Assembly (NCBI GenBank): GCA_946902985.2
Contig: OX336398.1
Location: forward strand, 230,293,556 to 230,357,555
Length of the DNA: 64,000 nucleotides
Direction: 5' to 3'
Origin: Meconema thalassinum
Taxonomy: Eukaryota; Arthropoda; Insecta; Orthoptera; Tettigoniidae
The position numbers and the translations under genes were made by a program. Below, piece by piece: positions 11,151 to 23,300 of this stretch. Below the pieces are notes generated by a model. The model had not been told where the DNA came from and made no database searches. It saw nothing but the letters and a program-made list of their open reading frames with translations. Each line of letters begins with the position of its first letter. The first letter of the stretch is position 1.

Positions 11151-11340
11151 TTTTTTTTTATACTAAAGCCATATTTTGTTTAATAAAGTTGGTTTGATAG
11201 TGGGTTCGTTGTAAGACAGAACTGTAGGCTCAAGGAATCTCCTTGAAATATTCCCTTGCGGATTGGGATAATACCGATTGAAGTACTAAGACACATTACT
11301 GTACGCCACGTTGCCATTACGTGTTCCAGGAATGTTCCAG

Positions 11341-11343
11341 GAA

Positions 11344-11371
<28 letters not shown>
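11341..11371. repeat. (ATT)n microsatellite
   Basis: About ten ATT units next to a LINE 3' end. It may derive from a LINE tail. Confidence 0.8.
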
Positions 11372-11374
<3 letters not shown>

Positions 11375-11379
11375 TTTTA

Positions 11380-12330
11380 CATCTTTATACCCTACTCAGG
11401 AGCTGATGTGTTGGCCTTCTTTTCCTCCCTAAATCTCTTCATCCTCTCGCTAAGCTTCTTCCTTCGTTCCTCTGTCCAAGTTATAGCGGCTCTGGTGTTA
11501 GTTGTGTTTGTCTACAAATTGGTGATTGTCGATTCTGGTTCTGAATTTACATCTGTCCCCTACAATATCTTCTGAGATGTTGATTCCCTGGAGATGTGTT
11601 TCAATTTCAATTAAATTTCTTGTTTTTTAATGAAAGGGCCGGGTTGAGAATTCTTTTAGTTAGTCTGTTATTGTTAATTCTAATAATGAACAATGAAAAT
11701 CCACAGCCTGCTTCCAGTCGACCGACCGGGTCAGGGAATGGAATGAATGAAGTCCCCATCTAGCGACGAGGATATGAACTGTGCCAGCTTCTGAAGCCTG
11801 TCGCACTCCTCTGGGGCAATGATTGAATGACAGATGAAATGAGATGATAGCGGAGGGTGTTGCTGGAATGATATTTTTGACAGGGAAAACTGGAGTACCC
11901 GGAGAAAAACCTGTCTGCCTCCGCTTTGCCCAGCACAAATCTCACATGGGCTGACCGGGATTTGAACCTCGGACCCAGCACCAAGAGGCCGTTGTGCTGC
12001 CTCCTAAGCCACGGAGGCTTCCTAATTCTAATTATGCGTCCATAAAAATTCAATTGTCTTTTCCGAAAAGTGTGATAAATGTTTACACATTGACATAATA
12101 TTTCACGGGATTATTTTTTCCCTCCACATTCCCTCTATACAAACTGTTTCTCTATGTCATTGGTTAAAGATCGGCCACCAATGATTATGGTTTCCGATGC
12201 ATATAACACTTCAGGTTTGATTACTGTATTATAGTGTCTAAGTTTTGCTTTCCGAGATATTGATTTTTTATTATACCTGTTCCAAGTGACCCTCTAAGCT
12301 TTCTGTAATTTGGAAGTTCATTATTTGCTT
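11380..12330 (-). mobile_element. LINE 3' end fragment interrupted by a SINE
   Basis: Both sides match the 8935-9720 remnant: 11385-11688 (conserved CTACTCAGGAGCTGATGTGTT) and 12023-12310 (ATAACACTTCAGGTTTGATTA). A tRNA-derived SINE sits between them with a matching target duplication. The fragment is non-coding as it stands. Confidence 0.7.
11689..12022 (-). mobile_element. tRNA-derived SINE (type D) with target duplication
   Basis: The minus strand starts AGCCTCCGTGGCTTAGGAGG (A-box-like) and has GAGGTTCAAATCCCGG (B box) about 50 bp on, then CATGTGAGATTTGTGCTGGG and a Met/Pro-coding-like body. It is flanked by TAATTCTAATAATG (11675-11688) and TAATTCTAATTATG (12023-12036), a 14-bp duplication with one mismatch. 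RNA polymerase III transcription and LINE-assisted insertion are the expected biology of the class. Confidence 0.85.
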
Positions 12331-12464
12331 CGCGGTTTAATTATCTCTATATATAATACGCTGAGGTGTATGTTTCAGAAAACTCAGTCTTCTAAACCAG
12401 AGGGAGTTAGAAGGTCCGGTTTGTACCAAAATCTTCCTAATCGTCTCAATACTACAGGAAAAAT

Positions 12465-12790
12465 CTTCCATTTCTTGAAAAGTCAACGAAAATAAATTGA
12501 TTTGTATATAAAGTGCTTTTAAACAAATAAACAAAACGATAGCCCCTGGCAGAACTGTGTCACGTACAGCCGCATAACACTAGAGCAGGGTGGGTAGTCT
12601 ATACACATGGGGCGCACCCAATCCATTGTGCAACCAGCAGCAGTGCTTAATTGCACTCTGATTTCATAAATATCGAAAATTTATTTAAAAAGAGCGTTTA
12701 AACAAATAAACATATTTATAGAAGCCCTCATAACAGTAAAGCCAGGCGGGTGGTTTATACACATGCGAGAGTTCTCGCACGGCTCCCATA
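12465..12790. repeat. Two partial copies of the long-inverted-repeat element arm
   Basis: The stretch 12640-12790 (AATTGCACTCTGATTTCATAA ... CATGCGAGAGTTCTCGCACG) matches the ends of the arm of the 15451-17125 element with an internal deletion. The stretch 12465-12620 is a further diverged copy sharing TTTAAACAAATAAACA and GGTGGTxTATACACATG. Confidence 0.55.

Positions 12791-12791
<1 letters not shown>

Positions 12792-12850
<59 letters not shown>
12792..12850. repeat. (TTA)n microsatellite
   Basis: About twenty TTA/ATT units directly after a partial inverted-repeat-element arm. On the minus strand this produces a poly-Asn string inside an otherwise random open frame. Confidence 0.9.
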
Positions 12851-13290
12851 GGCCTCAACATGATGATGGGCAATCTCGCTCTCACAAAATGCACAGAAAA
12901 ATATCAGATGTCGTTTCCTCACACTGCGTTGCGAAAGAAGGAAACACAAAATAACTCTTCTTCTTTCTGCTATGAATAACTCGTTTCCATTCCGCTGTGA
13001 TAATCTGGCGCTGGCAGCGTTCATGGACGTGCTCCACATCGAGAGGAAAACAGAGAAGAAAGAGATGAAGATATTAGTTGCAGGCTGGCCTGCAGGCTCA
13101 ACGTCATCACTTGGTGGAAACAGAAGACGAATAGCGGGCGCGTGATTTCCAAACTCATAACGATTTAAAGTGAGTGTGGAGAGAACAAAGGGGGATTTGG
13201 TTTCCGCTGTGTGGTCTGAGAAACCGACAAGTGGAGGCTTTGATATATACTCTCTCGCCACAGCAACATGGTCCTTAACTTACTGTGTAA
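12851..13290. other. No supported gene; a chance minus-strand frame
   Basis: A 168-codon open frame crosses here on the minus strand, but a third of it is the trinucleotide repeat at 12792-12850. The rest shows no domain, signal or splice context I can recognise. Confidence 0.5.
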
Positions 13291-14841
13291 CAAGTAGTTC
13301 CGTGAAGAACTATACAACCTATTTTCATGTATTCTACTCATGTTAATTGCCTCTATCAACATACAAAATTTCAGTTCGATTGTTGCAGTAGATTCGTAGA
13401 TATTGTGAACCATCAAAATATTTCAGATGGTCGCAATGTTGGATTTTGATTTATCTACTATTACATTAAGATTATTGTGTACGTGTCGTATTCAAACTTC
13501 AATCGCATTATTAGGACACAAGAAGTAAAAACGAGATTTTCAAATTTCGCACCGGTGCCATCTTGTGGTTATAAAAACAATTGAAATAAATTAGATGTCA
13601 GTGGATTAACATTTGTATAAGCATTTACCGTACAACGATTCTCTGCACTCGGATGGTTAAATCGGGAGAAACGTCCACTTAAATAATTATAATTCGCGAC
13701 GCCACCATGCTGGATTTGTGCTGACCAGGTTATTGAAAGTCCTATAGGTGCATTTATGTTCATAGCCTCTATCAACATTTAAAAAAACGTTTGATTGCTG
13801 TAAACGATTCGTAGATTCTGAGAACCGTCTAAATATTTCGTATGCTCGCCATTTTGGATTGTTATATGTATAGCCCATAGAGTTATGTACCATTAAAACA
13901 AAATTATTGTGTAGGCTCATTATCCAAACTTTCACTTCCATCGCATGATTACGACATAAGAAAAAAACACTTAATTTTAAAATTCTGCACAGCCTCCATC
14001 TTGAGGTTATGTAATCAATTGAACTGAATTAAATGCTAGAGCATTACAATGTATAATAATTTACTGTACCACATTCCACAGTGCTCAGATGGTTAAATCG
14101 CGAGAAACGTTCATTAAAATAATTATACTTCGCTTGGCCGCCATGTTGGTTTTGTAGTTAATAGGTTTTGAAAGTCTCATAGGTGAACTTGTAGTAGTGG
14201 CCTTTATCAACGTGCAACATTTCAGGGTGATTTCGGTAATAGTTTCGGAGATATTGAATGCTGGTGAAATATTTCGCACAGCCGCCATGTTGGATTGGTT
14301 AGACGTAATAAAATTTAAAGGGCACGGTCGGGGTCGGCCAAAATGGTGCTACGACTTAACCGAGTTTCATTAAAATCGCTCCAGCCGTTTAGAAGTTATT
14401 AGGGAGGGACACACACACACGCACACACGCATAAACACACACGGACAAAATGTGATCTCATAAGCCTATTTCTTCTTCTTCTTCTACTACTACTTCAATT
14501 CCCTTATGCCTTCAAGCGTCGGGGAAGCCTCGTTTGAGCCATTTCTGCACATTCTCTTCATTTCCACAACAGTTTGCCCCTTTTCTGTCCCACTCTCTCA
14601 AACCTATTCTCCCATGTAATGCGGGTCTACCTCGTCCAGTCCTCCCTCAACTCGCATTTCATGTATTTGTTTTACATTTCTTCCTTCTTCCATTCTCGTA
14701 ACATGTCCGTACCATCTCAGCTGACGTTCCTCAACCACATCACCCATTGCTTTTTGTCCTAATTCCTCTCTAATTCTCACATTTCGAACTCGGTCTCTTC
14801 TTGTCTTTCTATTTTTCTTTTCATCAAATGAAAATAGGCTA
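13291..14841 (-). mobile_element. Helentron-like element, copy 2, with a LINE fragment in its 5' hairpin
   Basis: The 3' end (CAAGTAGTTCCGTGAAGAACT on plus) is at 13291 and the 5' end (TGAAAATAGGCTA) at 14841. The same ~146-bp ATGGCGGC repeats, (CA)n block (14410-14440) and AAACGGCTGGAGCGATTT segment are present in reverse. The 5' hairpin is split: one arm ends near 14470 and the other begins near 14827, with LINE sequence between. T/TT flanks are kept. Confidence 0.75.
14472..14826 (-). mobile_element. LINE 3' fragment
   Basis: The minus strand reads RDRVRNVRIREELGQKAMGD, VVEERQLRWYGHVTRME and further LINE C-terminal sequence, ending in AAGTAGTAGTAGAAGAAGAA, a trinucleotide tail. It lies in the loop of the Helentron-like 5' hairpin. 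Confidence 0.65.
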
Positions 14842-15450
14842 AAATAACATTATAGAGGTGTGCAAATTATTATATTTTTTCTCCAAGATTTAATACACTA
14901 AATATATTTAGAAGGCCGTAAAGTTATTTGAAATATTTAACCATTAGTTTTAATTACATTATATTTTAAGAAATGAAGAGTTCGTAAAATAATTTTATAG
15001 AATTTCCACTAAAAGAGGAGCCTTGCTAATGCAAAATGCCACAGGTTTTTATTTTGATTGCTATGTTCAACTTTTCGTGAATATTCAGAGCTGAGGAATT
15101 CAAACTCCTTTATACTGATGATCCGCTCTTGAACTATTCAAAGATTCGTGGGCCATGGATTGAAACCACCTGATTTGGAGGGCAAATTCCAAATTCATTG
15201 AAACAAGAGTAAACGGACCGAGCTCAGGTGTCCCTCGGAATACCCAATCCTAAAAAAATTAGTCACAATTCTTTATGGGAAAAGTTATATGTCTACAGGG
15301 AAGAGAAGTTTATTAAATAGGGTGATAAAGGATGATAAATGTTTTTGAATGAATAAATTCTCATTGATTTAAATTCTATATTTGATTCTAATAATTTTCT
15401 CACCTCTGTACGTCCTCAAGAATATGTCTGTTATTACTGTACATTGGTTA
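14842..15450. other. AT-rich, no gene seen
   Basis: Mixed AT-rich sequence with frequent stops in all frames and no repeat that I could match elsewhere in the window. Confidence 0.5.
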
Positions 15451-17125
15451 TCATCATATATATTATTTCAGCAGTATAGATCCTCCTGCGGCACTCACAA
15501 GCGACCGATCGTGACAAATGAGCATTCAAATGAAAGAGAATATACATTAACAGTGACGAATTGCACTCTAATTCTATAAATATTTATAATTTCTTTAAAA
15601 AATGACTTTTAAAAATATGTACGAAGTGTGCGATTTGCAGATACTGTTGATGTATGAAAATGCGCTCCATGATTGCTGTCCACTTCACATTTTGGTCACT
15701 GTGATGCCTGTTTCATTTCTTTTTAACATTCTGAGGTATTTCCTTTATCATTTTGCATGGATTCCAGAAACAGTAAATCAAAGGGATGAGTACTCAAATC
15801 GTATAATCATATAATTATATGAGTGTTACGATGATCCAATTTTCAGTGATTGCCTTCTTAAGTTAGGGATCGAAGAACTTGGAATTCTAACTGAAATGTA
15901 AATAGTGTTGTAACTTAAAATCATTTGGTTCAAATAAAAACATAAAAACATTCTCCTTAAATCTCTCATTATAAACCTATTGGGGAAAGTGTGGCTCATG
16001 AACATGCGAGATCTCTCACACGAGTCCGCTAGTTCCTTAATATTACTCGTACAGTGTTGTTGTTTGAGTCTTCTTGTTTGATGCAGCACTCCATGCCTCC
16101 TGCCCTGAGCTAATCCTTTCATCTCTACATAACTACGCCACCCTACAACCGAGGCAATCTGTTTAACATATTCTAATCTTGGTCTACCCCTACAGTTCTT
16201 ATCCTCGACCCTTCCTTCCATAACTAATTTGCTATTCCTGGGCGCCTTAAGCTGCGGTTTCCACCAATAGCGGCACTGCTTACTAGCGTCCATAATGTGC
16301 CGGAGAATGACGACACAAAAACGTTCCGCATAGAAACAAAGGTGAGTGGTTTTCTAGGAAGCGTTGACCACCAACATCACATAACGTTGCGGTGGCGTCA
16401 TTCATATGACGGTGGTGGGTGTGGTAGCAAAAGCTCTTCGAGATCGACGCTAATCTAGGAACTAATGGATACAGGCGGTTCGACAACGTTTTAGTACGGT
16501 GTATGGTGTGTGCGGAAAGTAGAGAATTATATACAACTAGCGGACTCATGCGAGACATCTCGCATGTTCATAAACCACACTTTCCCCAGTAGGTTTATAA
16601 TGAGAGACTTAAGGAGAAAGATTGTTATGTTTTTATTTCAAACAAATGATTATAGAACACTATTTACTTTTCAGTTAGAATTCCAAGTTCTACGTTCCCT
16701 AACTTAAGAAGGCAATCACTGAAAATTGGATCATCATAACACTCACCGGTTATGCGATATTTATGAAATTATACGATTTGAGTACTCATTCCTTTCTTTT
16801 ACTGTTTCTGAAATCCATGCAAAATGATAAAAGAAAGACCTCAGAATGTTAAAATGAATAGGAAAACAGGCGTCACAGCGGCCAAAATGTGAATTGGACA
16901 GCAATTTTGGAGCGTATTTTCCTAGGCAACAGTATCTCCAAATCGCACACTTGCTACATTTTTATAGTCATTTATTTTAATGAAATTATGGATATTTATA
17001 AAATTAGAGTGCAATTCGTCACTGCTAATGTCTATTCTCTTTCATTTGAATGTTCATTTTTCACGATCGGTCGCTTGTGAGCACCGCAGGAGGGATCTAT
17101 ACTACTGAAATAATATATATGATGA
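15451..17125. mobile_element. Long inverted-repeat element, ~590-bp arms
   Basis: The left arm 15451-16034 begins TCATCATATATATTATTTCA and its inner end is CGAGTCCGCTAG. The right arm 16536-17125 is its reverse complement (CTAGCGGACTC ... GAAATAATATATATGATGA). Arms match along their whole length with scattered differences and small indels. The 500-bp spacer holds a LINE 3' fragment and a GC-richer stretch with a short palindrome (GTCATTCATATGAC, near 16396). No transposase is recognisable. Partial arms occur at 12465-12790. This is a large fold-back or MITE-like element; its superfamily is unknown. Confidence 0.75.
16045..16285 (-). mobile_element. LINE 3' end in the spacer of the inverted repeat
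   Basis: The minus strand reads NSKLVMEGRVEDKNCRGRPR, LEYVKQIASVV and then a tail ending in AAGACTCAAACAACAAC. The phrases match the 3' ends at 24035, 28168, 43395 and 45425. Confidence 0.7.
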
Positions 17126-17560
17126 GGACTGATGAGATGTTATATTGGAATATGGAGGAAGAGGAAACATTAATAGATTTGGTAAAGAATCATGGGGCAT
17201 TGTGAAAAGTAAAGATTACAGACAACCGAAATTGCAGTGCAGAAGGCGACGCAATAACATTTCATATGCACCTTCTGAAGGACACCTCTTAAAAATGTTA
17301 CATCCCTCCAAACGTTCCCTATCGTCTTCAGATGAATCTTCATCTTCCAAAAATATCACGAGCACCATGTCAAGATCATCCACTTCTTAGTTAACTTTAT
17401 GACAACATGACATCACAAAACACACTGATTAGCTCTAACTTTATTCGAATGTTCACCGCCAAGACGATCCCCAGTTTCTATACGCCATTTGCCGTCACAT
17501 TACGACAGCTAGAAAGTGGTACCACCACTGAAAGAAACTGCACCTTTAGTAAGTTTTGTG
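17126..17560. other. No gene seen
   Basis: Mixed sequence between the inverted repeat and a LINE fragment. Short open frames only, none with recognisable features. Confidence 0.45.
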
Positions 17561-18060
17561 TCCTACCAACCTATCTCTTCTCTTCATTAGCAGTCACCAG
17601 AAACATCTCTCCTCGCCCACTCGTCTTAATAGCTCTTCGTTTGTTACTCTATCTACCCACCTGATCTTCATCATTCTCCTGTAACACCACATTTCAAACG
17701 CTTCAATTCTCCTCTTTTCTGTTGCGCAATTAGTCCAAGTTTCACTACCATAGAGCACCACGCTCCAGGCAAACGCTTTCAAAAATAATTTCTAATAGCT
17801 AAATCAATATCTGCTCTAAACAGATGTATTTTTATAGAAATGCTTTCCTTGCGTGAGCCATCTTACTTTTTTATCCTCTTTGCTTTATCCATCACTGATT
17901 ATTTTGTTTTCTAAGTAGCAGGAGTCACCTAATTCCTTTAGATTTTCCCCTGTTAATTTAACGTCAATATAGGTTCCTGATGTCATTCGCCTCCATTCCA
18001 AGAATTTTATTTTACATTTATTGATTTTCATCATGAATGCTTACCTCAAGACGAAGTCCA
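17560..18060 (-). mobile_element. LINE 3' end fragment
   Basis: The minus strand encodes MKAFAWSVVLYGSETWTNCA and RRIEAFEMWCYRRMMKIRW, then TNEELLRRVGEERCFW. This is the region just after the RT domain in endonuclease-type LINEs. The fragment is 5'-truncated with disrupted frames. Confidence 0.75.
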
Positions 18061-18109
18061 TATCGTTTAAATATTCTATCAAATTATTTGGTGAATCGCA
18101 TAAGAGTAC

Positions 18110-18545
18110 GTTTTTACTCATTCTTCTTCTTTCGGATGGGCCAGCTAAGGACCACGACGTTCAACTTTTCAGCTTGGCGAGGGACTTGATGTTTGCCCAA
18201 TGTTCGTGCATTTTCTGGCTATGTTTCTTCTTTCTCTCTTTTGTCCACATGGGGCCGGTTTTCTTACAGGGTAGTCTGTCCTGAAAACTCTTCTGTTTAA
18301 GTATCTTTCTGAGATATGATCGGTTTCTAATATCATTTTCCATCATCTTCAGTTCTTGGATGTCCTTGTTAACTTCTGATAGCCACGGTGTCACGATCTT
18401 TCTATTCCCCCAGAAGTTGAGAAGCCGGTTGGTTAGCCTTGTTGGGTCCATTCTTGAGACATGTCCGTAAAAAGCCAGACGTCTCTTCCTGGCCACATCT
18501 GTAATTTTCGCAGTATAGCTGTGGAGATCCTGATTTGGCCTTCTA
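18110..18545 (-). mobile_element. LINE 3' end fragment (YGHV type)
   Basis: A 111-codon minus frame reads RRLAFYGHVSRMDPTRLTNR, then EVNKDIQELKMM and a Lys-rich end. It is the LINE C-terminal tail of the family also seen at 8590, 11380, 30503 and 36040. It is unusually open for this window but lacks the RT. Confidence 0.7.
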
Positions 18546-18599
18546 TTTTTTACTCATTGTTTATTAATTTATTTAATTATTGTTTGTTATTTATTAGTA

Positions 18600-19715
18600 A
18601 CTAGCAACCCGGTTGGGCTTCGCCCGGTAACAGTTCTGAATGCATTACGGAAAAAGCGCTTTTTTTGATGTCAATAAACTACGACCTATATCCGTTTTAC
18701 GTTCTCCGCATGATGGGTTAAAATCACTGATTCGAGTATTAATTACAGTATATTATCATGGAGATGCATGTGCAACGAATTCTTGTCAGACGTAATTTAA
18801 GAATGTCGAGTTGCATGAAACACAAATCACTCTTCCGTCCAATCTATAAACACTTATAGAGGACGATGAATTGAAGATAGAGATTATGCTCTCCCATACG
18901 TTTTTGAAGAACATTTAATGCTGAACAATTCTTACACTCATAGTCATCATCATCAGCTTCTAAAGGCTAAAAGCCTTGTCGTTGCAGCCATTTCTTACGG
19001 TCTTCAGCAGTTCTCTTCATATTGACATACGATTCACATTCCATTTCCTTGACAATCTTCTTGAGATACGATTGTCTTGGTCGTCCCCTTGGTTTCTTCC
19101 CCAAAATTCTTCCTTCAAGAATGACCTGGAGGAGAGTGTCATGTCTGAGTACGTGTCCCATGAATTTTGATTTCCTTTTCTTGATGGTGTTCAACAGGCA
19201 CCGATTCTCCTGAATTTGGTTCAGAACAAGCTCATTTCTCTTTCTTTCCACCCAGCTTGTTCGGGTCATTCGTCTCCAAAACCACATTTCAGCTGCCTCA
19301 AGTTTTGATTCTTCTCTTTTCCCCAGTGTCCATGTTTCACAACCATAGGTCAACACACTCCAAACAAAGGTCTTGAGAAATGACTGCCTTATCTTCAAGT
19401 TGAGGTGCTCATTGAGCAGCAAATTCTTCTTATTTTGAAAGGCTCATACACTCATAGTATATTTATATTTTTAATGGTTTGCCCAGCGTAAGCTCAAAAA
19501 GCGCACGGACTCTAAGTATTTGTTTCGAGTTTTTCACTGATTTTTTTTGCTTGGCATCCTTTAGTCATAAATAAATTATTCTCTATAAAATTCTTCCTGG
19601 AGATATCCTTTACAGAATGGTGAAAACCGCATCAAAATCCGTCCAGTGGTTCTAGAGATTACCCGTTACATCCAAGAATCGGGGATTTTGTTTAATACTA
19701 AGTAGATATTATTAT
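18600..19715 (+). repeat. ~1-kb interspersed repeat, copy 1, split by a LINE fragment
   Basis: It starts near ACTAGCAACCCGGTTGGGCT and ends near ATACTAAGTAGATATTATT. The same sequence occurs inverted at 46720-47590, sharing blocks such as ACGACCTATATCCGTTTTAC, GATGCATGTGCAACGAATTC and TTACAGAATGGTGAAAACCG. No reading frame. It may be a LINE- or Helitron-derived non-autonomous element; class unresolved. Confidence 0.6.
18945..19447 (-). mobile_element. 5'-truncated LINE insertion with 11-bp target duplication
   Basis: The minus strand holds an unbroken 151-codon frame: LKIRQSFLKTFVWSVLTYG, KLEAAEMWFWRRMTRTSW, KFMGHVLRHDTLLQVILEG and KPRGRPRQSYLKKIV, a LINE C-terminus. A (GAT)n tail sits at its 3' side (18945-18955). 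ACACTCATAGT occurs at both 18934-18944 and 19448-19458. The open frame suggests a fairly recent insertion. Confidence 0.8.
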
Positions 19716-20389
19716 TATTATTATTGTTTATTAAGGAATGAATCTATTTATTTATCTATCTTGCAACGGATCTGATTTCAGCCTGTTTTCTAGACTTTCC
19801 CACGTCTTGATGTCTAGTAATTAGCCTCAAGTTTCTCGTGCATCAGTAGAATTCCCCCCTCTGCCACAATTCCCTAATGAATTCACATAGCCCTACTAGT
19901 CTCCATTATTTATTCCATGGAGATGGAACTATTGGAACACTAGTGAGCCACAGAAAGCTTATACAAACCTCCACCGCACTGACTTCCACTCCATCTAGCG
20001 TGAAATAGGGATTAGTGCGTAACGACTGTGGCTACCTCTCCCCATCTCACTCACTCCTTATTACTGTCCACTCTCGCTCTCGCCTTCTATTACACACTCA
20101 CGTTAGTTTATTTTATATCTTTTGTCTCTATCCCTTATGCACCCCGATCGACATTAGCTAATACTAAATTATCGACCGGTGGAGGAAATTGCCTGGAAAT
20201 ACCCACAGACTGCTCTTTTTACTGAAACAACATTGTTCGGACGATGGCTGCAAACGAAACGTGAGCTATTCAGCAAGTGACAGGGAAAGAAAGCGAGGTA
20301 TATAGAGAGCCCAACCATTGCTTAAGGCGGAATGGGAGTCTATCTGTAATGGCGTGTTTGCACGGGGTTTACCACGCCAACAGTAGAGA
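19716..20389. other. No gene seen
   Basis: Mixed sequence with a short (ATT) run at 19710-19726. Short open frames only. Confidence 0.5.
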
Positions 20390-23300
20390 CATCTACATGT
20401 TGCTATCTTACTTACTATTAGCGTGGTTACCATGGCAACACATGGTCCCCATATAGTTCAGTAGAGCAGCGGTTCCCAAACATTTTCGGTCCCGGAACCC
20501 TTCAGAAGTCATGTTCTTTCCGCGAAACCCGAACTCTTTCCCTGAAATTTACTGAGCATTGTGAACCCACAACGTTCTTCCAGCTTTCATCTATTCGTAT
20601 TGCCTTGGTGTTTGGTATAGCCTAACGCTAACGTAGTAGGTTTGGAAACAATGACAAAACATGTTAAATATACACACAAGCCTTTATTTAGGTACAAAAA
20701 TATAAACAATTATTTCAGAACAATAAGAATCGGATTTCCATCTAATTTCTATGTGATGAATGAAATTGTTTCATTTTTGTTCTTAAAATAGTTTTGAAAC
20801 CGGGCTTTATGTCCGACAGCTGACTACGTAAATCCGGGGCAGCATTCAACTTACTCCTAAATTTGTTCTTGGTGTAAGCATAAGCAGAAAAGCCTGCTTC
20901 GCATCAATAGGTGGACACGGAGGGGAGCTCGGATTGCCTTTTCGGCTACCCGTCTATCAGTCCTACCCAAAACTCATTCAGCGGCACTAATTCAAATTTC
21001 GTCTTAAGACGGGAGGTACATTGAGTTTCAATAAGATCTTCACAGCCAGGCACGGACATGTGAGATTTATTTCGTGTGGAAAATGGATTTTGCTGTGATA
21101 AAAGTCCTAAAACGAAGTCCTAAAGTTGTCGAATAGGTGTTTGGATATATACACGAACTCCACCTACCTTTGCATTAGAGACAACCTGATAGTTAGCCTC
21201 GTGTGGTTTTATTTTAAAATCAGTTTTAAATTTGAATTTTAAGATTTATCACGGAACCCCTGCGATGCCTTCGTGGAACCCTAGGGTTCCGCGGAACCCA
21301 GTTTGGGAACCGCTGCAGTAGAGACATCTATATGTTTCTATAATAATATATTACTTACTAGTAGTGTGGTTACCATGGCAACAAGTGTTCCTCATCTAGC
21401 TCAGTAGAGACATCTATATGTTGCTATCTTACCTACTATAAGCATGGTTACCATGGCAACAAGTGTTCGTCATCTAGTTCAGTAGAGACATCTATATGTT
21501 GCTATCTTACTTACTATTAGCGTGGTTACCATGGCAACAAGTGTTCCTCATCTAGTTCAGTAGAGACATCTATATGTTGCTATCTTACTTACTATTAGCG
21601 TGGTTACCATGGCAACAAGTGTTCGTCATCTAGTTCAGTAGAGACATCTATATGTTGCTATCTTACTTACTATTAGCGTGGTTACCATGGCAACAAGTGT
21701 TCGTCATCTAGTTCAGTAGAGACATCTATATGTTCCTCTCTTACTTACTATTACCGTTGTTACCATGGCAACAAGTGATCGTCATCTAGTTCAGTAGAGA
21801 CATCTATATGTTGCTATCTTACTTACTATTAGCGTGGTTACCATGGCAACAAGTGTTCCTCATATAGTTCAGTAGAGACATCTATATGTTGCTATCTTAC
21901 TTACTATTAGCGTGGTTACCATGGCAACAAGTGTTCCTCATCTAGTTCAGTAGAGACATCTATATGTTGCTATCCTACTTACTATTAGCATGGTTACCAT
22001 GGCAACAAGTGTTCGTCATCTAGTTCAGTAGAGACATCTATATGTTGCTATCTTACTTACTATTAGCGTGGTTACCATGGCAACAAGTGTTCCTCATCTA
22101 GTTCAGTAGAGACATCTATATGTTGCCATCTTACTTACTATTAAGGTGGTTACCATGGCAACAAGTGTTCCTCATCTAGTTCAGTAGAGACATGTACATG
22201 TTGCTATCTTACTTACTATTAGCATGGTTACCATGGCAACAAGTGTTCGTCATATAGTTCAGTAGAGACATCTATATGTTCCTCTCTTACTTACTATTAC
22301 CGTTGTTACCATGGCAACAAGTGATCGTCATCTAGTTCAGTAGAGACATCTATATGTTGCTATCTTACTTACTATTAGCGTGGTTAGCATGGCAACAAGT
22401 GTTCCTCATATAGTTCAGTAGAGACATCTATATGTTGCTATCTTACTTACTATTAGCGTGGTTACCATGGCAACAAGTGTTCCTCATCTAGTTCAGTAGA
22501 GACATCTATATGTTGCTATCCTACTTACTATTAGCATGGTTACCATGGCAACAAGTGTTCGTCATCTAGTTCAGTAGAGACATCTATATCTTGCTATCTT
22601 ACTTACTATTAGCGTGGTTACCATGGCAACAAGTGTTCCTCATCTAGTTCAGTAGAGACATCTATATGTTGCCATCTTACTTACTATTAAGGTGGTTACC
22701 ATGGCAACAAGTGTTCCTCATCTAGTTCAGTAGAGACACCTACATGTTGCTATCTTACTTACTATTAGCATGGTTACCATGGCAACAAGTGTTCGTCATC
22801 TAGTTGAGTAGAGACATCTATATGTTGCTCTCTTACTTACTAGTAGTGTGGTTACCATGGCAACAAGTGTTCCTCATCTAGTTCAGTAGAGACATCTATA
22901 TGTTGCTATCTTACCTACTATTAGCATGGTTACCATGGCAACAAGTGTTCGTCATCTAGTTCAGTAGAGACATCTATATGTTGCTATCTTACTTACTATT
23001 AGCGTGGTTACCATGGCAACAAGTGTTCCTCATCTAGTTCAGTAGAGACATCTATATGTTGCTATCTTACTTACTATTAGCGTGGTTACCATGGCAACAA
23101 GTGTTCCTCATCTAGTTCAGTAGAGACATCTATATGTTGCTATAAGAACATCTTACTTATTATAAGCGTGGTTACCATGGCAACAAGTGTTCTAGTTCAG
23201 TAGAGGCATCTACGTGTTGCTATAAGAACATCTTACTTACTATAAGCTAGGTTACCATGGCAACAAGTGTTCTAGTTCAGTAGAGACATCTATGTGTTGC

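Noticed and set aside
12755..13261. 168-codon minus-strand open frame
   Set aside because: A large part is poly-Asn from the (TTA)n microsatellite. No domain, start context or splice signals, and nothing similar in frame elsewhere.
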